This document shows, piece by piece, positions 50,430 to 62,544 of a stretch of 64,000 bases of DNA. Within the stretch, counting starts at the first letter, position 1; the number at the start of each line of letters is the position of its first letter. A program made the position numbers and the translations under genes. This stretch comes from Elmis aenea (Eukaryota; Arthropoda; Insecta; Coleoptera; Elmidae), in contig OX393581.1 of NCBI GenBank assembly GCA_947652605.1, positions 51,421,924 through 51,485,923 on the forward strand, written 5' to 3'. The notes under the pieces are model-generated. The model saw only the letters and a list, made by a program, of their open reading frames with translations. It was not told the origin of the DNA and made no database searches.

Positions 50430-53400
50430 CGGAATTCATGCTATTTTTTTTAACTAGACAGTGTTTCAATAAGAACTTTTTTTGTTTTCAAAGATAAAGC
50501 TTTGGTATTAATATCAAATTATTTAAAGAAACTTTCCAGTACTGATTTGCAGAAGGAGAAAATTTATTTGAACATCTTAAATTGCTTTAGTTTTCATAGC
50601 TTCTTTTTTAGTTTACCGTTCTTTTAAGTTTTGTAATACGTTATTTACTTGCCTTATATATATTTGTTTAAGTTTTTAACGTAGAAAAATAGTAGTAGTA
50701 TTTTTTACGGATATTTTAGTACTAAATAAGTAGAATTCTTATTTATACGAATTGATAACGATAACTAATAGGCTTTCAACATTTTTAGTTTGTTGATTGG
50801 TTGTCATGGAAACGACAAAAACCACGACCGGCCTACCTGATGTAGTGGTTGTTGTCCAAAGCGCATTTTTTTTAAATTTCCATTCTTGGATTTCCAGTTA
50901 AAATTGCAACTTGTTCTGTTGCATTTTGGTCCTATTATTGGTAAAATTATTCTAGAAATGTGCATATTTTTAACGAAAACGTTTTACAAAAAAGCAACCC
51001 GTACTGTTCTATCTTATAACAAAAACTTCATCGCTGTAGAAATAATAAATTGTTACACTCTTCTTACCACGAGCGAAGAAAATATTCGAATTTAGCGTTT
51101 TTCCTAGCTTATTTTCGTTTTGGTTAGGTCTTTACCGTTGTGCGGCAACTTATTCGGAGTATTATAAAGCAATAAAGTATATTTTTTGCGATTTAGTTTC
51201 CAAGGATACGATGCTACTTCGAAAGGTCATGTTAGTTTAAATTTTTTATTTGCTCAATCTTTAGTTGCAATATAGAATCGAATGGTAAAGACGTCTGTAA
51301 ACATGAGAATTAAATTATCGTGGTACTAAAATGCTTGTTGTCACATCGACTGTAATAGGCAAATAAATATTTAAACGTGGGCTGAAGTGATTTTAAACAG
51401 AGATGAAGCAAATGGTTAATTGGGTGATAATTTTTAACTCTAGCCAATACAGATATCAGAGTGATGGTTTAAACAAAACTGTTATATCCTGCACTATCAG
51501 AAAACTATTATTTGCATTCGTAAAGCAACGTCTAATACAGTTAGAATGATGCAACAAAATAAATGAGTTCCTAATAAAAATAAATACGTCAGACGTGCAA
51601 GTATTTGTCAGCGTCGTTTGCAGGTGTTTAAAAAGTAAGTTAATTAATAATTAAAATATTACAAAAAACGGAGTACACAGTACGTCACAAATAATTAGAT
51701 TTTCCCTTGGATACAACAATTACTAACCCGGCCAATTTTCTTCTATGCGCCAATCAGAACTAATAACTTAATCAATCTTTGGGTGTGTTTGATTTATAGA
51801 GATATACATCACTATGAAACAAGTAGGTTAATTTAGACGGAAAAGTTTACGAGAATCGCTGCATAATATCACGTAAAACAAATCCAATTTCGTTGAATTG
51901 CGTTAGAATAATAATTCATGCAGCAGCTTGTGATTTTGATCCGTTAGATAATAAGATTTTACCTGCATTCAAATCACATCCAAGTGGCATCCTACATAAA
52001 AATTTAACGGCAGCGTATAAAAAAAACTATGCACATATATAATTTAAACACTTTAAAATGTGAGCTTAATAAAGTTTGAACAGTGCATTTTAATCAACTT
52101 ATACATGCACATAAATTTATTGTAATAATATTAAAGTTTATACCAAGAAGTTGATTACCTTGGAAAAGAAGTAAATTTAAAAAGTTACCAAGTTATGCCA
52201 ATAATTTAAAAACTAATAGGACTATATTATTTAAAAATGTTGTACAGGGCTGTCCAATTTTGATAGGATTATATAGGTTCTCGCTTAGCATTAGAAAGAA
52301 AGAAATGGTGAAATAAAATTGAATTCGTTCTGTTTTGAATCGCTGCGAATTTTCTGATTATTTAAAAAAATTCTCTCAGCTTGAACATAATAATACGTTG
52401 CTTTTATGACTTTGCTCTGGCATATTCCAAGTATAAGTAAGAACATTATCAATAAGTTTTGGTACTTCGATTGGCACAGTTTTTTTGGCTATTTCTATAT
52501 ATTTTGAAGGTTTTTAACAATAGAAATTGAGTAAACCTTCCACTCTAATCATATTAAATATTGTTTGTGTACTTATAATATACATTCTAATTAAAACAGC
52601 CAACTTTACAACCACAAAACTGCAGTGATATTACCTATATGGATAGTTATTTGTAGTGCTGGTGTAGGTTATGATAAAATAAAGTAAATCACTATTTAAA
52701 AAAAACATGGGAGGTTGTTATAATAGTTATAAAAATTAATTATTGCATTTCTTAACGAAATTACGTTTCAACCTTCATAGGTACATTGGTATAAGTGTAT
52801 GCAAAGAATATAATATTAGGCTTGAAGAAAAAATTGCATGCTTCTATGTTCAAAATATATAAAACCAATTTTATTTTAATATTTTCTACTTAAACATATC
52901 TAAGTGTGCATGAAAACTATCAATCATTTAAACTGTTAATCTTTAACAAATCATCAAGATTTGTAATGCGCATTTTTTTACTCTTGGCCATGTTCCCACC
53001 TTCATACCATCATCAGCATTAAAATGAGCAGTCGTTTGTGTTAATTCCTGGCATTATTTTGCAAAAGCATCGTTTGAGAGATAAATACACAGAGTTAGGT
53101 TTAACCTAACGATTTAAGTCACACTGTATTTTGAAGGACAAAACAACGATTTTAGCTTAAATATTTACCTTAACAAAGCTAGTAAATTTAATATGTAAAT
53201 GTACTTATACTTTTTAGCTATATTAGTACAATTCTTGACTAACGAGATGCTACTGGGCAGAACTTTTGACGATATTCCATATTTTAAGACTGATTTTGCC
53301 TCAACAATATATTTAAAAATAATTTCTAGTCTTAAAAACAGTTTCTTTAATACCTTAAAAGTATTCAAGACTTTTTACACTTAAAATATTGGAGCAAGAT

Positions 53401-53985
53401 TTGAAAATTGCAGGGTAATATGAAAAATGTAAAATATTAAACTAGTTATCGGAGAAACATCAAAAACGAATTAAAATGGGGTCGAATTTTTGAAATTTTC
53501 GGGGAGAGTGGAAACTAAATTATAGCGAAAACCCCGGAAATTTGCTTTACTTTGTGTTGAAAAAAAAAACTTTACAACATTCAATTATTTACAACTCTAC
53601 ATAGTGTTTTAATTGTGCTCCTCTATAAGTAGCTTTGTTTCTATGGAACACACTACATATTATTATTTTTTTAATTCTAAATGAAATACTAGATCAATTT
53701 CAAAGGTTTTCATGAAAATTTTGTCATTGAAATTTAATGCCAAAGATGGTAATTTTAAAAAAATGGTTTTTTTTAACGTATCGTATTTCAGGAATAATTT
53801 AATAAAAACTGGGGTGCTGCCACATCATAAAAAATCGACTATCTACAATTTTTTATGTGATGCATTTTTCTATCGTTAGTAATAGGTGAAGTTTTTAGCT
53901 TCCTTTTTCTTTGTTGCTATATCACACAAATTACGGATTTTAGCTCAACGAAAACGTTCCTCTCAACAGTTCTAATTTTGTTCTA
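50430..53985. other. Intergenic, nothing recognised
   Basis: About 3.5 kb of AT-rich sequence; frames at 50886-51095 and around 53165-53384 have no family features. Confidence 0.45.
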
Positions 53986-53989
53986 TCTA

Positions 53990-54430
53990 AGCCACCTTGC
54001 ATTTTAACTATTTAAAGAGATAGCAGAGCATGTATTTCGAAAGAAAACAGTCTGTATATCAAGCATAATTGTAGAGTTTATAACTGTCGAAGAAATGGCC
54101 ATAGATTTTGTGGTTTCTTGACGAACGTCTCTGGTTCTTATGTTACTTGCACGGTATACGGACTGATATTCTATCTGACATAAGGCCAATGAATAGGAGT
54201 CGATTTCTACCTATAATTTTACGTAAGAAACTTCAAGGACGTCAATCTAAGACGTATCTGCGCCGATGCAACTCATTAGCACGACGTAGCGAAGCAGCTT
54301 TTTGTTCGGAATTGCATGTTGTGAAATTCGGTACGCTGTTGCCACTTGCAACCGTTTATAACCTATTTATTAACAATCGCCCACGTATGGAACAGAAAAA
54401 TATTTCAATAATTCGTTGCTAGTATGAGCT
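53990..54430. other. Coding-like, GC-richer relic, family not recognised
   Basis: Open on + (54108-54422) and partly on - (54004-54189). The minus strand contains NSEQKAASLRRANELHRRRYVLD, a basic stretch recalling the start of some Helitron-type proteins, but I cannot confirm it. Base composition is clearly less AT-rich than the flanks, suggesting former coding sequence or a younger insertion. Confidence 0.3.
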
Positions 54431-55555
54431 GTACCGTTATGAACAACGACTGCTGGCTGGTCATATCTTAGTTAGCTCGCCTATTCACAGTAAATCATCT
54501 GAGTTATTTTTTAACGGTGCTGTTCACCTTTATGTAGCTTTCTTTTGTGATTTTACTAGGTGCTATGAGCTACTACAACTACCAGAATAATCTGTAAAAT
54601 GTCAGCGCATAGATAACCACACTTGAAATGCTTTTAAGTGTGTTAGATTGCACTGTGACAATTTTAACCCCAAAATAACACAACATTTAAATCTTTATAG
54701 ATCAACTTAAAATTTGTTTTATTTTAACAAAAAAAAACTAGATAGGTATTATTTGCCTTAGATTGTGTGTTCAATTTAAACAACTTTTGATTAAAATTTA
54801 GCAAATTTTTATAATTTGTATGGAATAGTTACCTAGATCTAGTGAATCTGTTCAAATTTGCTGTATTTTAGAGTCAAGGCATCTAATAATTAACCCATTT
54901 TTTTGGAACATCTCGATAAATTGCTTAAGTTATAAGCTAACTCAAATGTCTTAAATTCAGTGACGTTTTGCTACTTATATCAATAGAAATTGACCGAGTC
55001 CTTTGTCATTTGCAATTTATCCAATGTTAGGTGTTATTTTTTAGAGATGAACACGCACAGATTTTTCCTAATGGCAAAAAGCAACAAATCGGCAAATGAA
55101 CACAAAATTTAAGATAACATTGACACCGAAATTCTGTTTAAGTAAACCAAGCCTATTAACACCTTTCGATTCATAACTGTATGGAAAAATTCACTACGAT
55201 TTTGAAAATGTTAACTTTTCTGTTTTGCAAAATCATCCTGTTTCTCTCTAATGATTAATAAACGTAAGTTTTAAGATTAGTGATTAAATAATGTCAATGG
55301 TCAAATATTTATGAGTAAATAGATAGTTATGAAAGCATTCTTATTTCTCATATATTTTAAAAAATGGCGTTTGTAATTTAAAATTTGCTGTATTTTCGGT
55401 GCCCTATGATATGTTATCCAAATAATCTTTTTTTTTTTTGGAAAATTGCTGTTTTGTTATGCTTTCAAACGTTTACAATCGAATCTGGACTCATGATCGT
55501 TAGCACATTTGTACATAACAACAAAGAGATTGCTAGATTTATATTTAATGTGTTT
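54431..55555. other. Intergenic, nothing recognised
   Basis: AT-rich; no supported feature. Confidence 0.4.
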
Positions 55556-55559
55556 TACG

Positions 55560-55775
55560 CGGAAATAGAATGGAAAATGCAGATAGAGGGAAAAAGAAAT
55601 AGAGGAAGACCAAGAATGAAATGGGAAAAAGAAGTGAGGCAGAGACTAGAAGAACAAGGAGCCAGCTGGAGAGATGTGCCACAGTTAGCTAACGAGAGGC
55701 AGGAGTGGAGAAACATAACAGAAATAGAAAAACATACCTCGACACCGAAAGGTATAAGAGGAACCCATTAAAATG
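55560..55775 (+). pseudogene. LINE family A 3'-end fragment, intact frame
   Basis: Reads KRNRGRPRMKWEKEVRQRLE, GASWRDVPQLANERQEWRNITEIEKHTSTPKGIRGTH and stop without interruption. It is the least damaged copy of the family A ending, so probably the youngest here. The frame that starts at 55385 is host flank joined to this fragment. Confidence 0.8.
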
Positions 55776-56410
55776 AAGTGTTTTAAGGGTGGCAATCTGG
55801 CAATAAAGAACGGAATACTTAAAATATTTTCATTTTACTAAAGCATTTGAAAAAATCTTGTATGTAACGAGAGAAAAGTGAATTTTTCACACGTTTGGTG
55901 AGCCAAAATCTCACATAAATAGCTAGTTTTATACGTTAGTGTTGTTGGCACTTGTTAATAACTTCATTTGCGAGGGGGAGGATTTAACACTGCTAATATC
56001 ATACCAATCAATCATATTTTTTTTAAGTTCAGTATCCCTCAATATTTTCAAAGACGTAAGTTGCTCAGAAATGATTGTAGTTAGAAAACCTCATACATTT
56101 TTAGAAGAGATATTGGTTAAGAATTTAAAAAATAGATTATATACAGGGTGTTGTATTTAACCTAACGAAGTTTTGTGTTAGTGTGTATTAACATAACAGT
56201 CGATATAGTTGAAAATAATTTGCAGAGAATGACCACGGCAACTTTTTTTATTTAAATTATGTTACTGTATTAATTAATAAACGGGTTATGAAGGAAATAC
56301 ATGTGTCATGGCAATTTTAAAAATACAAACCTTAAACGTTCGAAAAACTGATTCTATTAACTTTTAAAAATCAAAATTCGGAAAAATTTTCAACAAAACG
56401 AGGAAAATAT
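55776..56410. other. Intergenic with an ACAGGGTG small-element end
   Basis: TATACAGGGTGTTGTATTTAACC at 56140 resembles other small-element termini in this window; no partner was found. Confidence 0.3.
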
Positions 56411-56419
56411 TGTTCTTAA

Positions 56420-56812
56420 TGTACTGGAAAGAAGCGGTAAAACTTTTCTTATTCAATAATTTCGCGATTAACGTCTAAAAATCGAAAAATTAGGTAGGTT
56501 TCGAAACGGGACGAAGTTCCTGAGAACTGAAACTATAGAAAAAACTTTTCATTTTCAATAATTTTGAAAAATTAATTCGGCTTACTTGAAACATCGTAAA
56601 ATTGTAAACAACACGAAACCGAACGAAGAAAATTTTGTTTCTTCGGTATTAAAGCAAAACGGTAAAACTTTCATTCTCAAAAATTTCGAAATTAGATTCG
56701 ATTTAATGTTACAAATCGAAAACTCTGAAGAATATGAACCAAAACGAAGAAAATTCCTTCCTGCAGTACTAAACAGGCACGAAAAAGCCTTTCATTCTCA
56801 ATGATTTCATAA
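56420..56812. repeat. Degenerate tandem repeat, period about 105-120 bp
   Basis: Units start near 56422, 56528, 56647 and 56767. Each has a TACT(A/G)(A/G)AA start, a GGTAAAAC..TTTCATTCTCAATAATTTCG middle and an ACGAAGAAAATT end. The last two units are open in one + frame (56586-56804), which is probably not a gene. Confidence 0.6.
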
Positions 56813-56976
56813 AAAGAATCTCTATAAGCTTAACCTCGGTGGTACAGCGTTATTAACATAAACTTGTTTGTTGTGGTATGTTCTCAAATATTTTGGCGCT
56901 AATGGTGCTTGGGAATGCGCGATGCCATCTAGTCTCGGAAAACCTATCAGAGTTACACTTTCCCATTCGCACTTAC

Positions 56977-57094
56977 CATTAGGACTATCGAAATATCCCC
57001 AAACGGGAAGTCCAACTGCAGTGGCGCCGACAACAAAGCATACAAATCCAAGAACTGCTACGCATGTTGAATACAATGGCTTTTTATCCGCCAT
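56977..57094 (-). CDS. Claudin/PMP22-like four-pass membrane protein, first coding exon
   Basis: The minus-strand ATG at 57094 opens 39 codons ending in AATG/GTAAGT at 56977, a near-perfect donor in phase 1, so the frame beyond it (to 56822) is intron read-through. Residues 1-7 are a short polar N-terminus; about 8-30 (YSTCVAVLGFVCFVVGATAVGLP) form the first membrane segment; VWGYFDSPN begins the first extracellular loop. The layout fits insect claudin-like/PMP22-superfamily proteins, some of which act in septate junctions; which member this is I cannot say. Later exons should lie at lower coordinates, but I did not find them. A four-codon upstream ORF ends just before the start. CpG-richer sequence upstream supports a promoter there. 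Confidence 0.7.
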
Positions 57095-57720
57095 ATCATA
57101 TCACATACATTTTACCGCACAAATTAATTGCACTAAAAAAAAATTCAACAAAAGTCGCACAACTTTTTACACAAAACTCGGCACACACACACCTACAACA
57201 CACAACATTCTAGAATCACTAGCGGTTTAATGAGATCGAAACTCGCGGCCACTACAGGAAAATCAATATTCTTGTTTACAATTCACGTATAGGTTAAATT
57301 CGATTTTCGCGGTCCCAAACGAAAATCAAGCGCGCGCGAGTTTTGTTGTCGCGCCCAACTTTGGCATTCTTGTAATGGCAACGCAGCGGCTTGCAGAATT
57401 CAAACCTGCTTATTGCACTTTAAAATGGCACACGTCACCCGCGGATTTTTCGAACTGGCGTCTCGTTAGAATTTCATTGCAACGGGCGCGGGATATGTCG
57501 AGGAACTGTTGGTGCGTGGCCGTTTTTAGGTGTGTTGAACTTGTTCACAGTCGACGCAACGTGGTTTTAATCCAACTAAGAGCCAGTTTGTTTGAACCAC
57601 CTTACGGGGCTCGTCAACCGTGATGTTGAACGGGGACCGCGGACTGGAAGGGGGCCGCAACACGGCAACCTACGATCGCGAGTCCCACCGTTTGAACGCG
57701 GTTGGAACTGCAACTTGATT
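57095..57720 (-). promoter_or_regulatory. CpG-rich upstream region of the claudin-like gene
   Basis: Upstream of the minus-strand start the sequence becomes CpG-rich for this genome (AATCAAGCGCGCGCGAG, GTCGCGCCC, CGCAGCGGC, CGGGGACCGCGGACTGG, CGATCGCGAGTCCC). Frames on both strands here (57375-57899) reflect the raised GC content and show no family motifs. Promoter and 5' UTR use is inferred from position. Confidence 0.4.
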
Positions 57721-57974
57721 GTTGGATGGAACCTAACGTTACGTGTATTATACACGTATGTCACGGAACGCCAGTTACCAGATGCTTTTGTTGATGTATG
57801 GAATATCAATTGACATGTTGACGAAAAAAATGCCTTCGTATATGATTCAGGTGCATTAATATGCAAGTTAATGAACTCGAAAGTCTCTTTGATCGTCAAA
57901 GAACGCGACTATTGCCCAAACACAAAAATACAAAGTTATCCAAGTACATTTCAATGTTTTTTTTTTGTCTAAAT

Positions 57975-58092
57975 CAGGCATGTGCAACCCAAGGCCCACG
58001 CGCCGGATGCTGCCCGCGACATGATTTTATCCGGCCCGCGAGAACTTTTCCAAATCTCACTGAATGCAGCCCGCCAGCCTCCTAAGGCTGAA
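57975..58092 (+). mobile_element. hAT-type left-end fragment (GGCCCGCG family)
   Basis: CAGGCATGTGCAACCCAAGGCCC, GCCGGATGCTGCCCGCGACATGATTTTATCCGGCCCGCGAGAAC and GCAGCCCGCC follow a pattern widespread in animal hAT elements (CAGGGGTNNNCAACC..GGCCCGCGGGCC). Only the left ~115 bases are recognisable. Confidence 0.6.
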
Positions 58093-58176
58093 AAGTGTGT
58101 TTTATTTATGTTTTTTAATGTTTTATTTTTTATGAATTCTACAAAATGCACTTATATTTATTATTTAAATGTTTTA

Positions 58177-58225
58177 TAACAGGGGTGGCCAACTAGTTTG
58201 TTGTCGCGATCGACTCTTTATACAG
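58177..58225 (+). mobile_element. hAT-type left-end fragment (GTGGCCAAC family)
   Basis: CAGGGGTGGCCAACTAGTTTGTTGTCGCGATCGAC is a typical hAT start. It is followed within 20 bases by TACAGGGTGAGTCATTAGCGCGGG, another small-element end, so the first was probably cut by the second. Confidence 0.5.
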
Positions 58226-59190
58226 GGTGAGTCATTAGCGCGGGATCGCTAAAATAAGTGTGCAAACTCCAGACCAGTTTCTCAAGACAGGTGAATAAAT
58301 AAATAAATGATATTGCTAATGACCAAGAGACGATAATCTCTAAACTGGTCTAGCATTTTTACCAGAGTCTTCCTAAAAAAATATTTAATTAAACTTAATA
58401 ATTATTCATGTATAAATTACTGTTAAAATATTCAATGAACATTAATTAAGAAATCAACGCATCTAAAAAAAGTACAAAACAATTTACACCAATATCAGAT
58501 TTGCAAGTTGTGTATTCAGTTGTTTCATTTATTTCCCGTCAAAGTTATTTATTTACAAAAAATTGATTTAAGAATTTTTTTCCCTGAAAAATTTAAAGTA
58601 CGATTTTTAAAAATAAAATAACCCACAACCAATAAATATTTCTAATTAAAATTACAAAGTTGATTCAAATGTTGCATTAAAATTAAGAGAGTTTAAAAAT
58701 TTAACCATATTAAAACAGTTTTACCATCACCACAGCCACAGGAATTTTTTAAAATTAATTTCAATATTGGTGACACATTTAACACGTCCTTCGAATGTTA
58801 AAAAGCCATCCACACAATACAGTTGATCGGTTTACGATTATTAAAACGCCCTGAAGAACATTTTCATTGAACCCAGTAAGTGGATGAATGCAAAACTAGG
58901 GCAACACATGGAATTAACTTTAACACTTCAGTGTAACCTTCAATGGCAGCCCTTTATTGGTTTGCGTTACAACTTCCATTCTCTTTTAAATACGGCTTCA
59001 GTAATTAATAATGTAATTGTGACTGTAATATGCACGACGACAGGAATCTAACGGGTTACGTGAATTAACTTGTTATTATAAGACTCAGACAGTCGATTTA
59101 GTTCCCAAAGTCTGCTAGAATTATTGAAACAGTATAATAACACTTAAGAAGTTTATCGGGGCCAGAAATTTAAAAAAAAAACTGCAGAGA
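58226..59190. other. Intergenic, nothing recognised
   Basis: AT-rich; no supported feature. Confidence 0.4.
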
Positions 59191-59195
59191 ACTCA

Positions 59196-59395
59196 AAGAC
59201 GCATGCCTTGGGCTGTAAGGCAAGCCGCCACGATAGCTCGTTTATTATACCCATTGGCTAATCTGCGGTTTTCTAAAGCCCCTCTTGATACAAAAAGCAA
59301 GGTCGTAACTATCAAAAACAATAATAAAAGAGTCCAGATCCAAAGAAGCCGTAGGTATGTGGTTCGGCAGGCATTTTTCTTCACCGTGTGAAAGA
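59196..59395 (-). other. Possible exon with one membrane segment, minus strand
   Basis: A frame in a GC-richer island encodes a strongly hydrophobic segment (LLWIWTLLLLFLIVTTLLFV) flanked by basic residues (TTYLR before; SRGALENRRLANG after). Upstream on this strand lies TTTTTTGCTTTCTCTTTCACACGGTGAAG, a reasonable acceptor; CCAATGG/GTATAAT is a possible donor. No family was recognised. It could be an isolated exon of a minus-strand gene or a transposon piece. Confidence 0.25.
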
Positions 59396-59419
59396 GAAAG
59401 CAAAAAATAGTCAAAGTTT

Positions 59420-60850
59420 TAGACTTCTATAAATTCTCAGTCGTTTATAAAAATATAATACAAAAAGTACTGATTTTGAATCGAATTTACACGTTAGAAG
59501 CAAAGGAAGTTTTTTTACATTTTTTATATTTAAATTTGAACGCCCCTTGTATATCAATTGAAAAATACATCGTGAAATAAGTTTTATAACATTTCTCACC
59601 GTTACTTCCATCCCATAATCCGTCACAGTTAATCAAATTTTAATGGTTTTTAGACAATTTTATGTTCTTAAAATAGCCATAAACACATACATTCACACAT
59701 ACATCATCTTATCACCGCTAAAATCTCCATAACGTGTTCAGCAGACCTTAAAACATGCAAATCCCGTAAAAAGCAACACATTTAAAATAAGATTCTTATA
59801 TATCATGGAAGGTGGAAATTAAAATTAATGCAAAGCGCAGTGAAATATGCAAATTTTTCGATCATTCTGTCTACTGTCTAAAAATGGTTCGGTAAGAAAT
59901 CAAGCAAAAAAGTTTAGGCCCTCTCCTATTCGTATGTAAGAGCAAATACCTAATCCTAATGTGTTCTTGGCGATTTTACTAAATCTAATTTCGCCTCTGC
60001 GACGTGAATCCTGACTAGCATGAGAAACCCAAACCAATAGTCGACGGAAAAATATACTGGTATTTTCTTTTTCAGTTTCATTTTACTCTGGATATCACCG
60101 AAAATGCTTCGTTTATAGATCATTCTAAACAACTGAATCTTCCTTAGATACAAACAAATTTTACTACGGTTACAGTTGTTGCTATTGAGATTATGATTGT
60201 TGTTAACAAAGGTAACCACAGTAAAGTGTGTTTATACCTAGGGAAGACTCATCTGTTTAGATTGACCCATATTTAGTTCGCGACGAAGGTTTTGAAAATC
60301 ATATCGTGTATTAACTTTTCAGGAAAATTAAAATCATGCAATTTATAAAACTGCAGTAAATTATACACTAGCTTAAAATTTCCGAGGGCGATGAACCAAA
60401 GACCAAACTTCCCTAGATACGTGCACTTCGTGCAAGAAGCATAAAAATGTGACAATGTTTTTACTGCCTTTGATGTAGTCTCTAGATGTTATAGCAACGA
60501 ACCCAACTCCAAGTTAGATCGAATCGTCAGAATATCATTATCCTGCTTCAGTAGCGCCGTATGATTATAGCTTTTGCCATGTGAAGTATGAACAAGAAAG
60601 TTGAGGACTGTATCCTGAATTTTAGTTCCGGTTTAAGAAAAATGTGCATGAATAATATTTAGAATATTTAGCGATAAGCAGGAGAATCTGCTAAAAATCG
60701 ATTAGTCGTAGAACTGGATGAAATAGCATTAAATAGAGTCAATGAAATTAAATAGTTTTAATGAAATTTGGTACGTTAGTGTATATTTACGTGTGTAATT
60801 ACACGATGGTGCGGTCTTTGTTAAACTATACCCAAATTAAAGAGGCGAAA
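59420..60850. other. Intergenic, nothing recognised
   Basis: The frames at 59411-59626, 59956-60219 and 60273-60455 have no family features. Confidence 0.4.
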
Positions 60851-61212
60851 ACAGTACCCACTCGTTCGAATTTCGTGTTTGTAAGAGAAGAGTTAGGTAT
60901 CTCACCTTGACTGGGGGCTTCAAGTCGTTGACCGTAAAATGAACGGCGAAATGTTGAACTATGCGTCAGTGTTAACCAAACGAACCCGAGACGACGCTAG
61001 ATTAAAAGCCGAAAAAGACCATTCAATGACTTCAGCGAGGCCTGCTCTGTTTGGATAGCAAATACAAGAAGCAATAGCCGAGAAACTCCTTCAGATAAAC
61101 TGCCACGGGACGATTTATTGAGCCCGAGAACATAAAGTTTAATTTAGATCTCGCTCAAATGAAAAGAGATATTGTTGGTGGATAAAAAATTCAAAAAGTT
61201 GTTTGCGTCGGT

Positions 61213-61315
61213 TATAAAAACGCGAACACACAAGAAGAAACACAGTACTAACTAACGACAACCAGTTAACATGAATTTGTGTGTGCAATTAAAAATGGTT
61301 TTTAAATTTTTTCAT
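61213..61315 (+). promoter_or_regulatory. TATA-type core promoter with short downstream coding start
   Basis: TATAAAA at 61213-61219 is followed about 28-30 bases later by ACAGTAC (61242-61248), an initiator-like site at the expected spacing. An ATG at 61271 opens MNLCVQLKMVFKFFH; CAT/GTAGGT at about 61316 is a possible donor. The preceding 350 bases are less AT-rich than the surroundings. Insect genes with strong TATA promoters often have very short first coding exons, for example cuticle genes. No second exon was seen before the window ends. Confidence 0.35.
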
Positions 61316-61316
61316 G

Positions 61317-62020
61317 TAGGTAAAATTAGTTTATCAAAATGGAAAAACAATTTTGACGATAAAAAAAATTGTATCGAAATATTAGAAATACACTACGAAT
61401 AACATTTTTTAGTTGGATGAATTTTTAAACAACTTATGTCCTGTAATTTTTCAAACAGGCTTAAATATAACAATATGTGAGAAATATACTAGAACGATGA
61501 ACAACGGTCAATTAATGTTTCTCCTCCGTGTTTTACCTAATATTTAAAAAAGTTAATTTTAGGATTCATATTAATGGCCCAATTTATATGCAGATAAAGC
61601 TCAGTTTCAAGAATAAAAGGTCGAGGGGATTAATGCAGCAAATTAGAAGGCCTGTGCTTTGGTTCGACATTTTAGCTAAATTCCAATTTCAATTCTAAGT
61701 TTTTAATTTCAATGAACCGACGTATAAAATCGTAAGAACATGATTCTCATCCGGTTCCTACTTTCTGCATAAAATTTTAAAACGATTAAACAATTTTTAT
61801 GTTGAACAGGTTTAGTAGAGTCGTAAAATTAATAAAACAACGTAATGTAAAAAGAAAAATCGCGAATTTTCATCCACCCAAGTGGCTTAGTTTTTAAAAT
61901 GATGACAAAAAACAAATGGTTTTGTGTTACGTTGAGTAATATTCAGACCACACAAGCTTATAATTCCTAATTAGTTAATCTGATGCGTGAAACTTGATTT
62001 TGAACAGCTTCTTTTTACTT
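61317..62020. other. Intergenic, nothing recognised
   Basis: AT-rich; no supported feature. Confidence 0.35.
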
Positions 62021-62022
62021 TG

Positions 62023-62373
62023 TACGAGATGGTATCGGAAGGTTCCCGGACTGGTCCTAAAAACAAAAATTTGCTGACCACTTTTACAAATGGCCGCTAT
62101 CTGCTTCAAAACAGTAACCTTGGAAGCGTATACATCCCTCAAAGGGTCGGCGAATCCTTCTCCTGGAGGTCGCCCAGCTCTGCCTGCGATTCTTTTTTTA
62201 TGTTTAAAAAAGAATGACTTTGCCGACACTTTTGAAGGGTGGAAGAGGCGCTCAAATCGATGTATACGCTTCCAAGGAGACTATTTTGAAGGGGATGGTG
62301 GTCGTTTGCAAAAAAAAGTAAGCAATTTTATTTTTTTACGCCCAGTCAGGGAACTTTCCGATACCATCTCGTA
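62023..62373. mobile_element. Palindromic mariner-derived element: two 3' ends head to head
   Basis: The outer ends TACGAGATGGTATCGGAA (62023) and TTCCGATACCATCTCGTA (62373) are perfect inverted repeats over 16 bases after allowing one A/T, and TA stands at both borders as for Tc1/mariner. The arms continue to match inward (AGTTCCC.GACTGG, TTTGCAAA.., GGAAGCGTATACATC, GTCGGC). The right arm reads as the end of a mariner-type transposase (FADTFEGWKRRSNRCI, GDYFEGDG); the left arm is the same segment on the other strand. The middle holds ATTCTTTTTTTA / TTAAAAAAGAAT, another small inverted repeat. The frames here are parts of this structure. Confidence 0.8.
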
Positions 62374-62544
62374 TCTTATATTTTTTTTGCTTTAGGTTTT
62401 TCTGTATGTCTTTATTTTTACACTTGTCTCTTTTAGTTTTTCCTGCAATTTTTTTTTAAATTTTCATTTCAGCTGCCGTTAGTCTTTTCTCGTGTTTAGT
62501 TGTTAGGGGCCACACAAAATTTTAACTTCCAATTGATTTACATT

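Noticed and set aside
56822..56976. Continuation of the claudin-like frame to a 90-codon single-exon protein
   Set aside because: The strong donor AATG/GTAAGT at 56977 and loss of family-like sequence after it indicate intron read-through.
57375..57899. Several 65-107 codon frames on both strands upstream of the claudin-like exon
   Set aside because: They overlap each other antisense in a GC-richer block where stops are rarer; no domain or splice pattern.
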